Assembly: GCF_000447295.1 (NCBI RefSeq)
Contig: NZ_KE650771.1
Location: 2,807,240-2,871,239 of the forward strand
Length of the DNA stretch: 64,000 bases
Source of the DNA: Fischerella sp. PCC 9431
GTDB taxonomy: Bacteria > Cyanobacteriota > Cyanobacteriia > Cyanobacteriales > Nostocaceae
Reading direction: 5' to 3'
This document shows, piece after piece, positions 26,580 through 36,163 of this stretch. The translations under genes were made by a program, and so were the position numbers. The stretch's first letter is position 1, and each line of letters opens with the position of its first letter. A model generated the notes under the pieces. That model saw only the letters and a list, made by a program, of their open reading frames with translations, was not told the DNA's origin and did no database searches.

Positions 26580-28460
26580 ATGCAATCACAGTACCCTGAT
26601 CCTATTTACATTTTGGGTGCAGGCCCAGCAGGACTAGCGGCGGCTTACACTCTAACTAAACAAGGAGAGTCAGTTGTAATTTTAGAAAGAGATAATCGAT
26701 GTGGGGGACTAGCAAAAAGTATTCCATATCAGGGTTTTATCCTTGATTACGGACCACACCGCTTTTTTACCAAAATTGCTCCTGTGCTAAAACTTTGGGA
26801 TGAAGTTTTAGGTGAAGATCAAGTAACAATCAATCGTCTAACGCGTATTTACTACGGAGGTAAATACTTTAGTTATCCCCTAAAAGCTTCCGAAAGTCTC
26901 CTCGCCCTTGGTCCTATCGAAAGTATTAAAATTCTAATTTCTTACTTCAAGGCAATATTATTTCCTAATCATAACCCGCAAAACTTTGCAGAGTGGGTAA
27001 CTAGTAAGTTTGGCAAGCGGCTATTTGAAATATTTTTTGAGGGATATACTGAAAAACTTTGGGGTATACCTTGCATAGAAATTAGTGCTGAATGGGCTGC
27101 TCAAAGAATCAAGGGTCTATCTTTGCTAAAGGCAATTCGTAACGCTATTTTTGGTAATAATGGCAAAGTCAAAACACTTATTGATCAGTTTCAGTTTCCT
27201 CGCTTAGGTTCAGGACAACTGTATGAAAAAATGAGTGACTACCTCCGCAGCCATAATCAACCCATTCTCCTCAATACAGAAGTTGTGCAAGTGCATCATC
27301 ACAACTTTCAAGTTACTCAACTTACTCTAAGAAATCGTATAACAGGAGAGGAAAAAATTGTTAGTTGTGGCGGAGTTATTTCTTCAATTCCAATTAATAT
27401 ATTGGTGCAGCAAATAAACTCACCACCGTCAGAAGAGGTTATTACCGCAGCTAAATCACTGAAGTTTCGGAATACAATTCTAGTTTATTTAATCATTGAA
27501 GGTAATAATTTATTCCCAGACAATTGGCTTTATATCAACGATCCAAAAGTTCAATTAGGGCGAGTTACCAATTTTGCTAATTGGTCTCCAGATATGCTCC
27601 CTAATCAACATCAAACACCTTTGTGTTGTGAATATTGGTGCAACTTTGATGAACCGATGTGGCAACAGCCAGAAGCAGAACTCTTAGCTCAAGCAGAATA
27701 TGACCTAAGAAAAATTGGTCTGTTGCATCACGAGAAAGTTTCTGGAGGATTTATTGTTCGCTTACCTCGTACCTACCCAATCTATGCAGGAAATTATAAA
27801 CAAGCTCTTGGGTCAATACAAAACTATCTCCAGCGCTTTCAAAATCTGCAAGTGATGGGAAGATATGGTGCATTTAAATATAACAATCAAGACCACAGCT
27901 TATTAATGGGAATTTTAGCTGCGGAAAATATCTTAGAGCCTAGTAAACATGACTTATGGGCTGTAAATTCTGATAGCGAATATTTGGAAGAAGCCAGTGC
28001 TGATGTCAAAACCACGGCTGCTAAAAGTGCGGAAATTTCTCGGCGACAACAGGTACTTAGAATATTGAAACAATTTGGTAGCTATATTTTTACAGGTGGT
28101 ACTGCAACTATTGTTGATGTCTTGGTTTTCTCAATTCTGATCAAGTCTGGTTTGTGGTCTGTATCAGCTTTATGTATTAGTTATTTTCTTGGTTTATCCA
28201 CCAATTTCTGGCTTAGTCGCCGTTTCGTATTTGACATTTATTGGAAGAACTGGTTTATTCAGTATGGCGTATTTGCTACAATTGCCCTCAACAGCTTACT
28301 AGCAAATTTAGGACTTTTACAACTTTTGATTAATGATGCAGGTTGGGATGCTACTGAGGCGCGTTTAGTCAGTGCTGCATGTGTTGCTTTGTTGAGCTTT
28401 ACAGGTCATAAGCTGTATTCTTTTGCATCAAATAATCAAGTTTCAAATCAAGAGCAATGA
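26580..28460 (+). CDS. FAD-dependent UDP-galactopyranose mutase-like protein fused to GtrA domain
   Basis: Residues 1 to about 460 form a flavoprotein of the UDP-galactopyranose mutase/amine-oxidase type. It has the FAD motif GAGPAG at 13-18, ERDNRCGGLAKS, LDYGPHRFF, and a C-terminal GRYGAFKYNNQDHSLLMG flavin-binding segment. Residues about 490-616 form a GtrA-like domain with four predicted membrane helices (YIFTGGTATIVDVLVFSILI to LLSFTGHKLYSF). GtrA proteins are thought to flip or handle lipid-linked sugars. The fusion tethers the sugar-modifying flavoenzyme to the membrane. Its stop overlaps the next start (ATGA), indicating translational coupling. A 240-bp AT-rich gap precedes it, a likely promoter region. 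Confidence 0.87.
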   Translation: MQSQYPDPIYILGAGPAGLAAAYTLTKQGESVVILERDNRCGGLAKSIPYQGFILDYGPHRFFTKIAPVLKLWDEVLGEDQVTINRLTRIYYGGKYFSYPLKASESLLALGPIESIKILISYFKAILFPNHNPQNFAEWVTSKFGKRLFEIFFEGYTEKLWGIPCIEISAEWAAQRIKGLSLLKAIRNAIFGNNGKVKTLIDQFQFPRLGSGQLYEKMSDYLRSHNQPILLNTEVVQVHHHNFQVTQLTLRNRITGEEKIVSCGGVISSIPINILVQQINSPPSEEVITAAKSLKFRNTILVYLIIEGNNLFPDNWLYINDPKVQLGRVTNFANWSPDMLPNQHQTPLCCEYWCNFDEPMWQQPEAELLAQAEYDLRKIGLLHHEKVSGGFIVRLPRTYPIYAGNYKQALGSIQNYLQRFQNLQVMGRYGAFKYNNQDHSLLMGILAAENILEPSKHDLWAVNSDSEYLEEASADVKTTAAKSAEISRRQQVLRILKQFGSYIFTGGTATIVDVLVFSILIKSGLWSVSALCISYFLGLSTNFWLSRRFVFDIYWKNWFIQYGVFATIALNSLLANLGLLQLLINDAGWDATEARLVSAACVALLSFTGHKLYSFASNNQVSNQEQ

Positions 28461-30649
28461 ATTTAAGAATAAAGCTAAATAAACTCGCGATTGCTGAAAT
28501 ATTGTTAATATTTATTATCTGCGTTGTAGTATACCTCGCTAATGGAGAAACTATAAGTTCTGGTGATACAGTTCCAAATACATTATTAGCATTCAATTTT
28601 CTGGAAAACCATACTTTTCATCTAGATACTTTTAGAGCAAGCTATATTGTAGATAGAAGTGGTTTTTATGCTTTTGCAGAAGGAAACAATGGCCATCTAA
28701 GTTCTACATATCCTATAGGATCTGCCATCGTCACTTTTCCTTTTTATTTTATTTTTTACCTCTATCTAAAGTTCATATATTCTTATTTATCTGTACCACT
28801 AGATATCACATCTGCAAGTTTTGAGGTATACAGAGTCTTTTTTGAGAAGTTAGCTGCAACGATAACTACCGCGATTTCAATTATTATATTTTATCTATCT
28901 TCTCGATTGAAATTTAATCGAAATATATCTTTAATTTCCACATTTATTTTAGCATTTGCTACTAATACATGGGTGACAAGTTCTCAAGGACTATGGCAAC
29001 ATGGCATATCTAATATAGTACTTATTAGTGCCATGTTTTGCTTATTAAAAGCAAATCGTACATCAAAAAGCAGTCAAAAAATATGGTTAATATTAGCAGG
29101 AGTTTTTTGTGGACTACTCCCTGGTATTCGTCCCACTAGTACATTATTTACAATCGCAGCTATTGTCTATTCAGTCTTTACTTATCGTTTCCAATCAACA
29201 TTTTTATTATTCGGCTTAGTTTCAGCATTGCCAAGTCTTGTTTGGAATATTTACTACTTTGGCAATTTAACAGGTGGTTACTCAAAAATGTTTCCTGAAT
29301 CACCATATTTATTCACATGGGATAATTTTAAAACAGTATTTTTGGGAACACTGATTAGTCCTGCTCGAGGCCTTTTTATTTTTTCACCGATAGTTTTGTT
29401 TTCTTTACCTGGAGCATATAAAGTTTTGAAATTTAGAATTGGCAAAGATGAGAAATTTATAGGTTGTCTAACAATTGCTTCTATAATTTTTATTATGAGT
29501 TATTTTTTTTATAAAATTTGGTGGGCTGGGCATTGCTATGGTCCAAGATTTATGACTGACATTATGCCTGTAGCTTGCTATCTAATTAATTATTTTAGTG
29601 AATTTAGAATAGGAAATTTAGGTGTATTTCAGAAAAACTTTAATATTAATTTTATATTTTTTATAGTTATTGCTTATTCTACTTGTACTCAATTTTTTGG
29701 TGCTTTTGGTACCAATCCAGGTATCTTATGGAATCCAAATCCTCTAAATATTGATTCCCCTCAATATCAGCATAGACTATGGGATATCAGAGATAATCCA
29801 ATACAGAGAAATTTTAATGCATTAATTCACAGAACCATTTTCATCCTAAACACTGATAACTCAGTTTACATACTAGGTTTAAACGGGATAATTCAAGAAA
29901 TTATGGATGAAAAAAATCAATCTCTCAATTCCTTAATTTCAGTTGAGCTAGGATCTGAAAAATTTATTAAAGCTTCTCTTCAAAACACAGGTATATCAAG
30001 ATGGTTTGGTTATGAATCTGCTCTTCAAAAAGGTGAAGTGCGTGTAAGAGGTAGATTTTTTGACACAAATAATCAGTTAGTCAAAGAGGTAAGGCTTTAT
30101 GTTTCTGGCACGCCTAAGCAACGTGAAACAACCAACGCAATTGGCTCTATCTCATTTCCTGAAGAACCAGGTACATATAAGCTGATATTTGATTTAATTG
30201 CTGAAGGAGTCGGTGAGTTTCCAAGAAAAAATGATCTAGAGCAATCCCATGAGTTCACAGTAATAGTGAAAGATAATCGCATATTTACCCAAGACATACA
30301 ATTTTTGGAACCATTAAAATCTGCCAAGGTTAGTGAGAAAATAGAAATTCCAGTTATTGTGAAAAATACCAGTAATTTTATCTGGAAGAATGCAGGTAGC
30401 AATCCTATTAATCTTTCCTATCACTGGCTAGATGCTAATGGCAAAGTTATTGTTTTCGACGGTGAACGTACTCCCTTACCAGGAAGTCTACCTGTGCAAG
30501 GCTTAATAAAATTAAATGCAACTATTAAATTTCCCAAACAATCAGGTAATTACACTTTAGTGTTATCAATGGTAAAAGAGGGTGTAGCTTGGTTTAATGA
30601 TAAAGGTGCTAAACCTCTAGAAATTCCTGTAGAGATTGTTTCTCGCTAG
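28457..30649 (+). CDS. Polytopic membrane protein, GT39-like, with C-terminal beta-sandwich domain
   Basis: The first ~400 residues contain about ten hydrophobic segments. Large loops carry ISSGDTVPNTLLAFNFLENHTF and GHLSSTYPIGSAIV, a pattern seen in cyanobacterial GT39/ArnT-like membrane glycosyltransferases that use lipid-linked donors. The last ~270 residues are soluble, probably periplasmic, with two immunoglobulin-like stretches, one near 540-600 and one (IEIPVIVKNTSNFIWKNAG) near 640-725. No acidic catalytic motif can be assigned with certainty. The ATG at 28457 overlaps the preceding stop by four bases. The pairing with a GtrA fusion supports a role in lipid-linked sugar transfer across the membrane. 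Confidence 0.75.
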   Translation: MNLRIKLNKLAIAEILLIFIICVVVYLANGETISSGDTVPNTLLAFNFLENHTFHLDTFRASYIVDRSGFYAFAEGNNGHLSSTYPIGSAIVTFPFYFIFYLYLKFIYSYLSVPLDITSASFEVYRVFFEKLAATITTAISIIIFYLSSRLKFNRNISLISTFILAFATNTWVTSSQGLWQHGISNIVLISAMFCLLKANRTSKSSQKIWLILAGVFCGLLPGIRPTSTLFTIAAIVYSVFTYRFQSTFLLFGLVSALPSLVWNIYYFGNLTGGYSKMFPESPYLFTWDNFKTVFLGTLISPARGLFIFSPIVLFSLPGAYKVLKFRIGKDEKFIGCLTIASIIFIMSYFFYKIWWAGHCYGPRFMTDIMPVACYLINYFSEFRIGNLGVFQKNFNINFIFFIVIAYSTCTQFFGAFGTNPGILWNPNPLNIDSPQYQHRLWDIRDNPIQRNFNALIHRTIFILNTDNSVYILGLNGIIQEIMDEKNQSLNSLISVELGSEKFIKASLQNTGISRWFGYESALQKGEVRVRGRFFDTNNQLVKEVRLYVSGTPKQRETTNAIGSISFPEEPGTYKLIFDLIAEGVGEFPRKNDLEQSHEFTVIVKDNRIFTQDIQFLEPLKSAKVSEKIEIPVIVKNTSNFIWKNAGSNPINLSYHWLDANGKVIVFDGERTPLPGSLPVQGLIKLNATIKFPKQSGNYTLVLSMVKEGVAWFNDKGAKPLEIPVEIVSR

Positions 30650-31139
30650 ATTTTTTGTAAAAAAAATTGCATTGCTGAATTTCTCCTGCCCAATTGAATA
30701 AAAGTTAAGGCTAGCACTCTTTGTAAAAGTCATTTTTTCTAACAAACCGCAGAGGAAGCAGCGAAAAGTTTGTAGACGCTTTGCGGTTTCCCGTTAGGGT
30801 ACAGAGGTTTCCTCAGTACTCTAACGAGAAGCCGCACAAAGCGCGTCTACGCGGAGCGTCCCGGAGGGAATTTCAAAGCTTTTCAAGAGAGAGGACACAG
30901 AGAGAAGAAAGAGAAGGAAAAAATAGCTTAACTGAACTGTATTGACTTATATACTCCTTTTAACTAGAGTTAATCTGAGTATTGCTGCCCCATCCATATC
31001 ACTAGTTTACGTTTTCTCCGTATTGTTAAGTCACTTTATTTTTAGGAAAGTCATTCCTGTCTTGGTCTCACAGGCTTGAGCTTTATTATAATCGGGGTCA
31101 TATTAGTAGTCTGGCAAAAATAAAATTAAAGATACAGTC
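30650..31139. other. 490-bp spacer inside the polysaccharide locus: palindromic repeat, possible promoter
   Basis: No gene is seen. The gap holds a large inverted repeat (30772-30850) and flanking fragments related to the hairpin at 3231-3268. AT-rich sequence just before gmd may hold its promoter. Confidence 0.55.
30772..30850. repeat. Large imperfect inverted repeat
   Basis: Arms of about 31-35 bases, GTAGACGC...GTTAGGGTAC and GTACTCTAAC...GCGTCTAC, surround a 13-base loop. Small indels in the left arm (TTTG versus CTTTGTG) show it has begun to diverge. It looks like a dispersed palindromic element. Confidence 0.65.
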
Positions 31140-32105
31140 GTGACCAAAAAAGCTCTCATTACCGGCTTAACCGGACAAGACGGTTCCTATCTCGCCGAAC
31201 TCCTTTTAGAAAAAGGCTACCGAGTATTCGGCTTAGTCCGTCGTTCTAGCACCAGTCATCTAGAACGCATTAGTCATCTGTCTAACCAAATCCAAATAGT
31301 GTCTGGTGACTTGTTAGATCAGTCTTCACTGATGGATGTGGTGACTGAGTGTCAACCAGATGAAATTTATAACCTTGCATCCCAAAGTTATGTTCCCTTG
31401 TCTTGGACACAACCAGCACTTACTGCTGAATATACTGCTTTGGGAGTGTCACGCCTTCTAGAAGCTATCCGGCGCTGTAAACCTGATGCTAAATTTTACC
31501 AAGCTTCTAGTAGTGAAGTTTTTGGGCAACCGGATGAATCACCCCAAACCGAACGCACTGCTTTTCGTCCACGCAATCCTTATGGTGTGGCTAAAGCTTA
31601 TGCTCATTGGATGACGGTTAATTATCGTCAAAAGTATGATCTTTTTGGTTGCTGTGGGATCACCTACACCCATGAATCTCCGCGTCGCGGTACAGAGTTT
31701 GTATTTCGCAAAATCACCCATACTGCGGCAATGATTAAACTAGGTTTAGCCCAAGAATTAAAACTTGGTAATTTAGATGCACGTCGTGACTGGTGCTATG
31801 CAAAAGATGCAGTACATGCAATGTGGTTGATGTTGCAGCAAAGTCAAGCAGATGACTACATCATCGCCAGTGGCGAAACTCATTCGGTGCGAGAACTAGT
31901 AGAATGTGCATTTAACTATCTAGATTTGAACTGGGAAGATTATGTATCCGTTGATCCTGCATTCTACCGTCCAGATGAACCAGTACAATTAGTAGGTTGT
32001 ATTTATAAGATTAAAGCGGAACTCGGTTGGAAACCGCAGTATTCCTTTGAACAGATGGTGCAATTAATGGTAGAAAATGATTTGCAAGAATTAAGTGATA
32101 AGTAA
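31140..32105 (+). CDS. gmd: GDP-mannose 4,6-dehydratase
   Basis: Gmd converts GDP-D-mannose to GDP-4-keto-6-deoxymannose, the precursor of GDP-fucose, GDP-rhamnose and related donors. The short-chain dehydrogenase fold shows TGLTGQDGSYLAELLL at 8-23, the catalytic Ser/Glu region YQASSSEVFGQ and the Y148-x3-K152 pair in NPYGVAKAYAH. ESPRRGTEFVFRKI and NLDARRDWCYAKDAV are substrate-binding segments typical of Gmd. The start is GTG. Length is 321 residues. No GDP-fucose synthase or reductase gene is visible in the window, so the next step is encoded elsewhere or the keto-sugar is used otherwise. Confidence 0.93.
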   Translation: MTKKALITGLTGQDGSYLAELLLEKGYRVFGLVRRSSTSHLERISHLSNQIQIVSGDLLDQSSLMDVVTECQPDEIYNLASQSYVPLSWTQPALTAEYTALGVSRLLEAIRRCKPDAKFYQASSSEVFGQPDESPQTERTAFRPRNPYGVAKAYAHWMTVNYRQKYDLFGCCGITYTHESPRRGTEFVFRKITHTAAMIKLGLAQELKLGNLDARRDWCYAKDAVHAMWLMLQQSQADDYIIASGETHSVRELVECAFNYLDLNWEDYVSVDPAFYRPDEPVQLVGCIYKIKAELGWKPQYSFEQMVQLMVENDLQELSDK

Positions 32106-32152
32106 TATCATGTTTGCTTGAACACTTAAATCTGACATTGGCGGAGAAAAAC

Positions 32153-33460
32153 ATGGAGTTAAAACCTGAAATTAGCAATAACACTGCTAACGATAATTTA
32201 GGTGTTAATATTTCAGGTTATGTTAACAGTGAATTTGGGCTTGGTGAAGGAGTTAGAGGAACAATAAGAGCTGTTGAGGCGGCTGGAATTCCTTTTGTGA
32301 TCAATAATTGTACTTTTAACACAATGCATAGGAAGATGGATGCTTCCTACACTGATTTTACTGATGAAAATCCTTATCCCATAAACATTATTCAGGTAAA
32401 TGTGGATATGATTAACACTTTTATCAGTTCTACTAGTCCTGAATATTTTAAAGATAAATACAACATTGGGTTTTGGGCATGGGAATTACCAGAATTCCCT
32501 AAAGAGTGGTTGTCGGCGTTTAATCTTTTTGATGAAATATGGACTTACAGTAATTATTGTGTTGATGCGATCGCACCAATATCTCCCATTCCTGTAATCA
32601 AGGTAATGCCTAGTATATCGCTTCCTCAACCTTCAATCAACAAACAATCATTAGGCTTACCAGACAATAAATTTATTTTTCTCTTTATATTTGATTTTTG
32701 TAGTGTATTTGAACGGAAAAACCCTCTTGCAACTATTGAAGCATTTCAACAAGCTTTTGGTAAAGATAATCAAAATGTACAATTAGTAATTAAGTTTTCT
32801 AATAGTAAATACTTTCCAGAAAAACTCAAACAACTAAAAGATTTAGTAGAAGATTTCAAACACATTAAACTCATTGATGATTATTTACTCAAAGAAGAAC
32901 TAAATGCTCTAATTTATCATTGTGATTGCTATGTATCTTTACATCGCTCTGAAGGTTTTGGTTTGACTATGGCAGAGGCTATGTATTATGGAAAACCAGT
33001 GATAGCAACTGGTTATTCAGCCAATCTTGATTTCATGAATATTAATAATAGCTTTCTAGTCAAATACTCTTTAGTGGCGATCGCAGAAGATTATGGCCCT
33101 TACAAAAAAGGAAATTTCTGGGCAGAACCAGATATTGATCATGCTGCATACTTAATGCAGTATGTATTTAATAATTATGAAGATGCTCAACAAATTGGCA
33201 AAAAAGCATCTGAGCATATCAAGGCTGTGTTAAGTCCAAAAGTCATTGGAGAAAAGATTAAAAATAGATTAGCTCATGTCATGCGGAAGCGTAAGCATTC
33301 TTCAAATATTGATCATCTTTATACAGAACTGCAATATCAAACCGTAGAAATTCAAAGATTACAAAACCTAGTTACAACAATGGAAACTAGTAAGTTTTGG
33401 CAGTTGCGTAATCAATGGTTGAAATTTAAAAAAATATATTCTTTGCGAAACACTAATTAA
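32153..33460 (+). CDS. GT4-family glycosyltransferase
   Basis: This 435-residue GT-B protein opens with NISGYVNSEFGLGEGVRGTI, a motif of cyanobacterial glycosyltransferases in surface-glycan loci. It continues with IGFWAWELPEFPKEWLSAF and DEIWTYSNYCVDA. The donor domain has FDFCSVFERKNPLATIEAF and VSLHRSEGFGLTMAEAMYYG (EX7E). A short coiled coil near the C-terminus (ELQYQTVEIQRLQNL) may mediate oligomerisation or contact other enzymes. GGAG upstream of the ATG at 32153 decides this start over an in-frame TTG at 32114. It lies 47 bases after gmd and 19 bases before the next gene. Confidence 0.88.
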   Translation: MELKPEISNNTANDNLGVNISGYVNSEFGLGEGVRGTIRAVEAAGIPFVINNCTFNTMHRKMDASYTDFTDENPYPINIIQVNVDMINTFISSTSPEYFKDKYNIGFWAWELPEFPKEWLSAFNLFDEIWTYSNYCVDAIAPISPIPVIKVMPSISLPQPSINKQSLGLPDNKFIFLFIFDFCSVFERKNPLATIEAFQQAFGKDNQNVQLVIKFSNSKYFPEKLKQLKDLVEDFKHIKLIDDYLLKEELNALIYHCDCYVSLHRSEGFGLTMAEAMYYGKPVIATGYSANLDFMNINNSFLVKYSLVAIAEDYGPYKKGNFWAEPDIDHAAYLMQYVFNNYEDAQQIGKKASEHIKAVLSPKVIGEKIKNRLAHVMRKRKHSSNIDHLYTELQYQTVEIQRLQNLVTTMETSKFWQLRNQWLKFKKIYSLRNTN

Positions 33461-33479
33461 TGTGTATTACCAAATAATT

Positions 33480-35258
33480 ATGAGTTATAAACTTCAAAAA
33501 ATAGAACGTATCTGGAGAAGACGGGGAATACTAGGAGTTTTACATTTTTTATATCAAAATACTGCCTTTCGCATCAAGAATAAAATAGCATATCAACAAT
33601 GGATAGAAAAAAATACTCTTAGTCAACAAGAAATTATCACTGCTCATCAGCAAATCACTCAATGGCAAATTAAACCTAAATTTTCTATCATTATGCCTGT
33701 TTATAATGTAGAGGCAAAATGGTTAACACAAGCTATTGAATCAGTTCGCAATCAAATATATAGTAATTGGGAGCTTTGTATTGCTGATGATGCTTCTCCC
33801 GAATCTCATATTCGTTCTATATTAACTCACTATAGTAAACTTGATTCACGTATTAAAGTCGTATTTCGTACAGAAAACGGACATATTTCCGCAGCCAGTA
33901 ACTCTGCTTTAGAACTAGCTACAGGAGATTATGTTGCACTTTTAGACCATGATGACGAGTTAGCAATTAACGCTTTATTTGAAAATGCTAAGTTAATTAA
34001 CCAGCATCCAGAAGCAGATTTTATTTATAGTGACGAAGACAAAATAGATATCAAAGGAGAACGTTTTTCTCCTTGTTTTAAACCTGACTGGTCGCCAGAA
34101 TATTTTTATTCTTGCATGTACACCTGTCATTTAGGTGTTTATCGTACTAGGATTATTCGTGAAATTGGTGGTTTTCGTAGTGAGTATGATGGCTCACAAG
34201 ATTACGATTTCGTATTAAGATTCATCGAAAAAACTAGAAATATTTTTCACATTCCCAAAATTCTTTATCATTGGCGCAGTATATCTGCTTCTGCTGCTTC
34301 TGGCTCACAAGCAAAACCGTGGGCATATACTGCTGGTAGAAAAGCTTTAGAATCAATGCTAGAACGTAGCCTATATCCAGGACGTGTTGAAGAAACGCCG
34401 AATCCAGGTATTTACAGAGTGCGACGCAATATAATTGAAAATCCTTTAGTTAGTATAATCATTCCCAGCGCAGGTACAACTATTAACACTGCTTCTGGTA
34501 AATTATGTCTTTTAGAAAATTGCATTCGTAGTGTTCAGCAAATAAGTACCTATCGCAACTTTGAAATTATTGTGGTAGATGGATATGACATTCCAGATGC
34601 AAGTTTAAAAAAAATACTTGCTTTAGATGTGAAATTAGTGCGTTGTGCTGAACCTTTTAATTTTTCAATGCGAATTAATCGAGGTGCGGCTGAAGCAAAA
34701 GGGCAATTTCTGTTGTTATTAAATGATGATACAGAAGTGATTACTTCTGATTGGTTAGAGTCAATGTTAGAACTTGCACAACAAACAGAAATTGGTGCAG
34801 TTGGAGCAAAACTTTTGTTTCCTAATGGCAGATTACAGCATGTAGGAGTAATGATACTTGGAGGTAATCCCTGTCATGCTTTCTATGGTTTTGATAACGA
34901 ACAATCTGGTTATTTTTGTTCAAATATTGTGAATAGAAACTACCTAGCTGTGACTGCTGCTTGTTTGATGATGCGGCAAGAAGTATATCAGCAATTGGGG
35001 GGACTAGATGAGAATTTTCCTCTCAACTATAATGATGTAGATTTATGCTTAAAAGCTCATCAAGCTGGATACCGTAATGTAGTTACACCTTATACTCAAC
35101 TGATTCACTATGAATCTGCTAGTAGGCAAAAAGGTTTAAAGCCAGGTGAATGGAATCAATTAAGTCATAAGTGGAAAGATTATTTTGAGCAATTAGGTAC
35201 AGATCCTTATTACAATCCAAATCTGTCTTTCAAAGCTCCTAATTTTGAATTATTTTAA
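33480..35258 (+). CDS. Tandem GT2-family glycosyltransferase
   Basis: Two GT-A (GT2) domains follow each other. The first starts at FSIIMPVYNVEAKWL, with the nucleotide-binding CIADDASPE and the DxD-like LLDHDDELA. The second starts at VSIIIPSAG, with EIIVVDGYDIPD and LLLNDDTEVIT, then ending with LNYNDVDLCLKAHQAGYRN. This resembles rhamnosyl/galactofuranosyl-type polymerising or bifunctional transferases. The first ~60 residues are basic and may bind the membrane. The ATG at 33480 is used; an in-frame GTG lies at 33462. It is 592 residues and the last gene of the polysaccharide block. Confidence 0.88.
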   Translation: MSYKLQKIERIWRRRGILGVLHFLYQNTAFRIKNKIAYQQWIEKNTLSQQEIITAHQQITQWQIKPKFSIIMPVYNVEAKWLTQAIESVRNQIYSNWELCIADDASPESHIRSILTHYSKLDSRIKVVFRTENGHISAASNSALELATGDYVALLDHDDELAINALFENAKLINQHPEADFIYSDEDKIDIKGERFSPCFKPDWSPEYFYSCMYTCHLGVYRTRIIREIGGFRSEYDGSQDYDFVLRFIEKTRNIFHIPKILYHWRSISASAASGSQAKPWAYTAGRKALESMLERSLYPGRVEETPNPGIYRVRRNIIENPLVSIIIPSAGTTINTASGKLCLLENCIRSVQQISTYRNFEIIVVDGYDIPDASLKKILALDVKLVRCAEPFNFSMRINRGAAEAKGQFLLLLNDDTEVITSDWLESMLELAQQTEIGAVGAKLLFPNGRLQHVGVMILGGNPCHAFYGFDNEQSGYFCSNIVNRNYLAVTAACLMMRQEVYQQLGGLDENFPLNYNDVDLCLKAHQAGYRNVVTPYTQLIHYESASRQKGLKPGEWNQLSHKWKDYFEQLGTDPYYNPNLSFKAPNFELF

Positions 35259-35302
35259 CTGAATACTGTTTAAAAAAATCTTGATACGTATTGGATTGAG
35301 TT

Positions 35303-35328
35303 TAGGGACGTATGGCTGTACGCCCCTA
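35303..35328. terminator. Stem-loop downstream of the polysaccharide locus
   Basis: TAGGGACGTA and TACGCCCCTA pair with one mismatch around a short loop, about 45 bases after the last glycosyltransferase stop. No U-run follows, so it may be a repeat rather than a terminator. Confidence 0.4.
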
Positions 35329-35539
35329 CTCATGTACTTGTATCATCAAAAAAGTAAAATAACGTGAGTTCGACGGGTTGAAAATGGCATAAAAAAGGCG
35401 CTCGTCTGTCATAAAAGCAAAAATCAACAAAGTGTCTCAGCAAAACCCCAGTTTGTAGAGACAAGCCACGCGACTACTTTTTTCAAAATTAGCGATAATG
35501 TGAAGACATGTTTAAAAAGCTGCTTTGATTAGGCTTTCT

Positions 35540-35800
35540 ATGTCTGAACCTGCAATTAAAATTACAGTCAAATTATTTGCTGCTTACCAAGAAGCTTATG
35601 GAGTACCAGAACTAGTACTGGAATTTCCGAAAAATACACCAGTTGTTGCGGTATGCGATCGCCTAATTACTGAACATCCAGAACTGAGTCAATGGCGAGA
35701 TGTCACCCGGTTTGGAGTTAACTTAGTATTTGTTGAACCGGATACCATCTTGCAAGAGGGTGATGAGGTGGTGTTAATTCCTCCCGTGAGTGGTGGTTAG
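35540..35800 (+). CDS. MoaD/ThiS family sulfur-carrier-like protein
   Basis: This 86-residue ubiquitin-fold protein ends in VLIPPVSGG. The C-terminal Gly-Gly is the residue pair adenylated and thiocarboxylated in MoaD and ThiS. IKITVKLFAAYQEAYG and LQEGDEVVLIPP are typical of MoaD, so a role in molybdopterin synthase is likely, though no other molybdenum-cofactor gene is nearby. The ATG at 35540 is preferred to an in-frame TTG at 35525. Its stop abuts the stop of the convergent membrane-protein gene, with no spacer at all. Confidence 0.85.
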   Translation: MSEPAIKITVKLFAAYQEAYGVPELVLEFPKNTPVVAVCDRLITEHPELSQWRDVTRFGVNLVFVEPDTILQEGDEVVLIPPVSGG

Positions 35801-36163
35801 CTAGACTACTACTACACCAATTTGACGCAAAATAAAGAACAGAATGGAGTTGATTATGCTCAGAGCGATCGCTCCAATAATTGCGCTCGCAATTCCCCAT
35901 CGTAGTCGAAATCCTTCTACCAGCCAAGCTGCTAAACCAAATACAATAATGCTGCCGATCAAAGGAATTAACCCTAGACTGATCACGGCGCTAGTTGTTC
36001 TAAACCAGCCAGGAAAAAGACCCCAGAAGCCATTAAAAGCACCGATAATTGCTCCCGAAATCAAAGCAATCCACGGACTGTCTATCTCCACACCCGTAGG
36101 TAGCTTTGAGATAATTAACAAACTAATTGCAATTACTACAACAGAAATGATAAAACCAGCCAT
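35801..36163 (-). CDS. Small four-helix membrane protein (phage-holin-4 superfamily type)
   Basis: This 120-residue protein has four hydrophobic segments (FIISVVVIAISLLII, WIALISGAIIGAFNGFW, ISLGLIPLIGSIIVFGLAAWL, IASAIIGAIALSIINSILFFIL). The pattern matches the bacterial Phage_holin_4_2/DUF family, which is widespread in cyanobacterial chromosomes and is not itself evidence of a prophage. Function is unknown. It ends directly against the moaD-like gene. Confidence 0.78.
   Translation of the reverse strand: MAGFIISVVVIAISLLIISKLPTGVEIDSPWIALISGAIIGAFNGFWGLFPGWFRTTSAVISLGLIPLIGSIIVFGLAAWLVEGFRLRWGIASAIIGAIALSIINSILFFILRQIGVVVV

Noticed and set aside
35801-36163. Prophage holin as evidence of a prophage
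   Set aside because: The family is widespread in chromosomes and no other phage gene is near.
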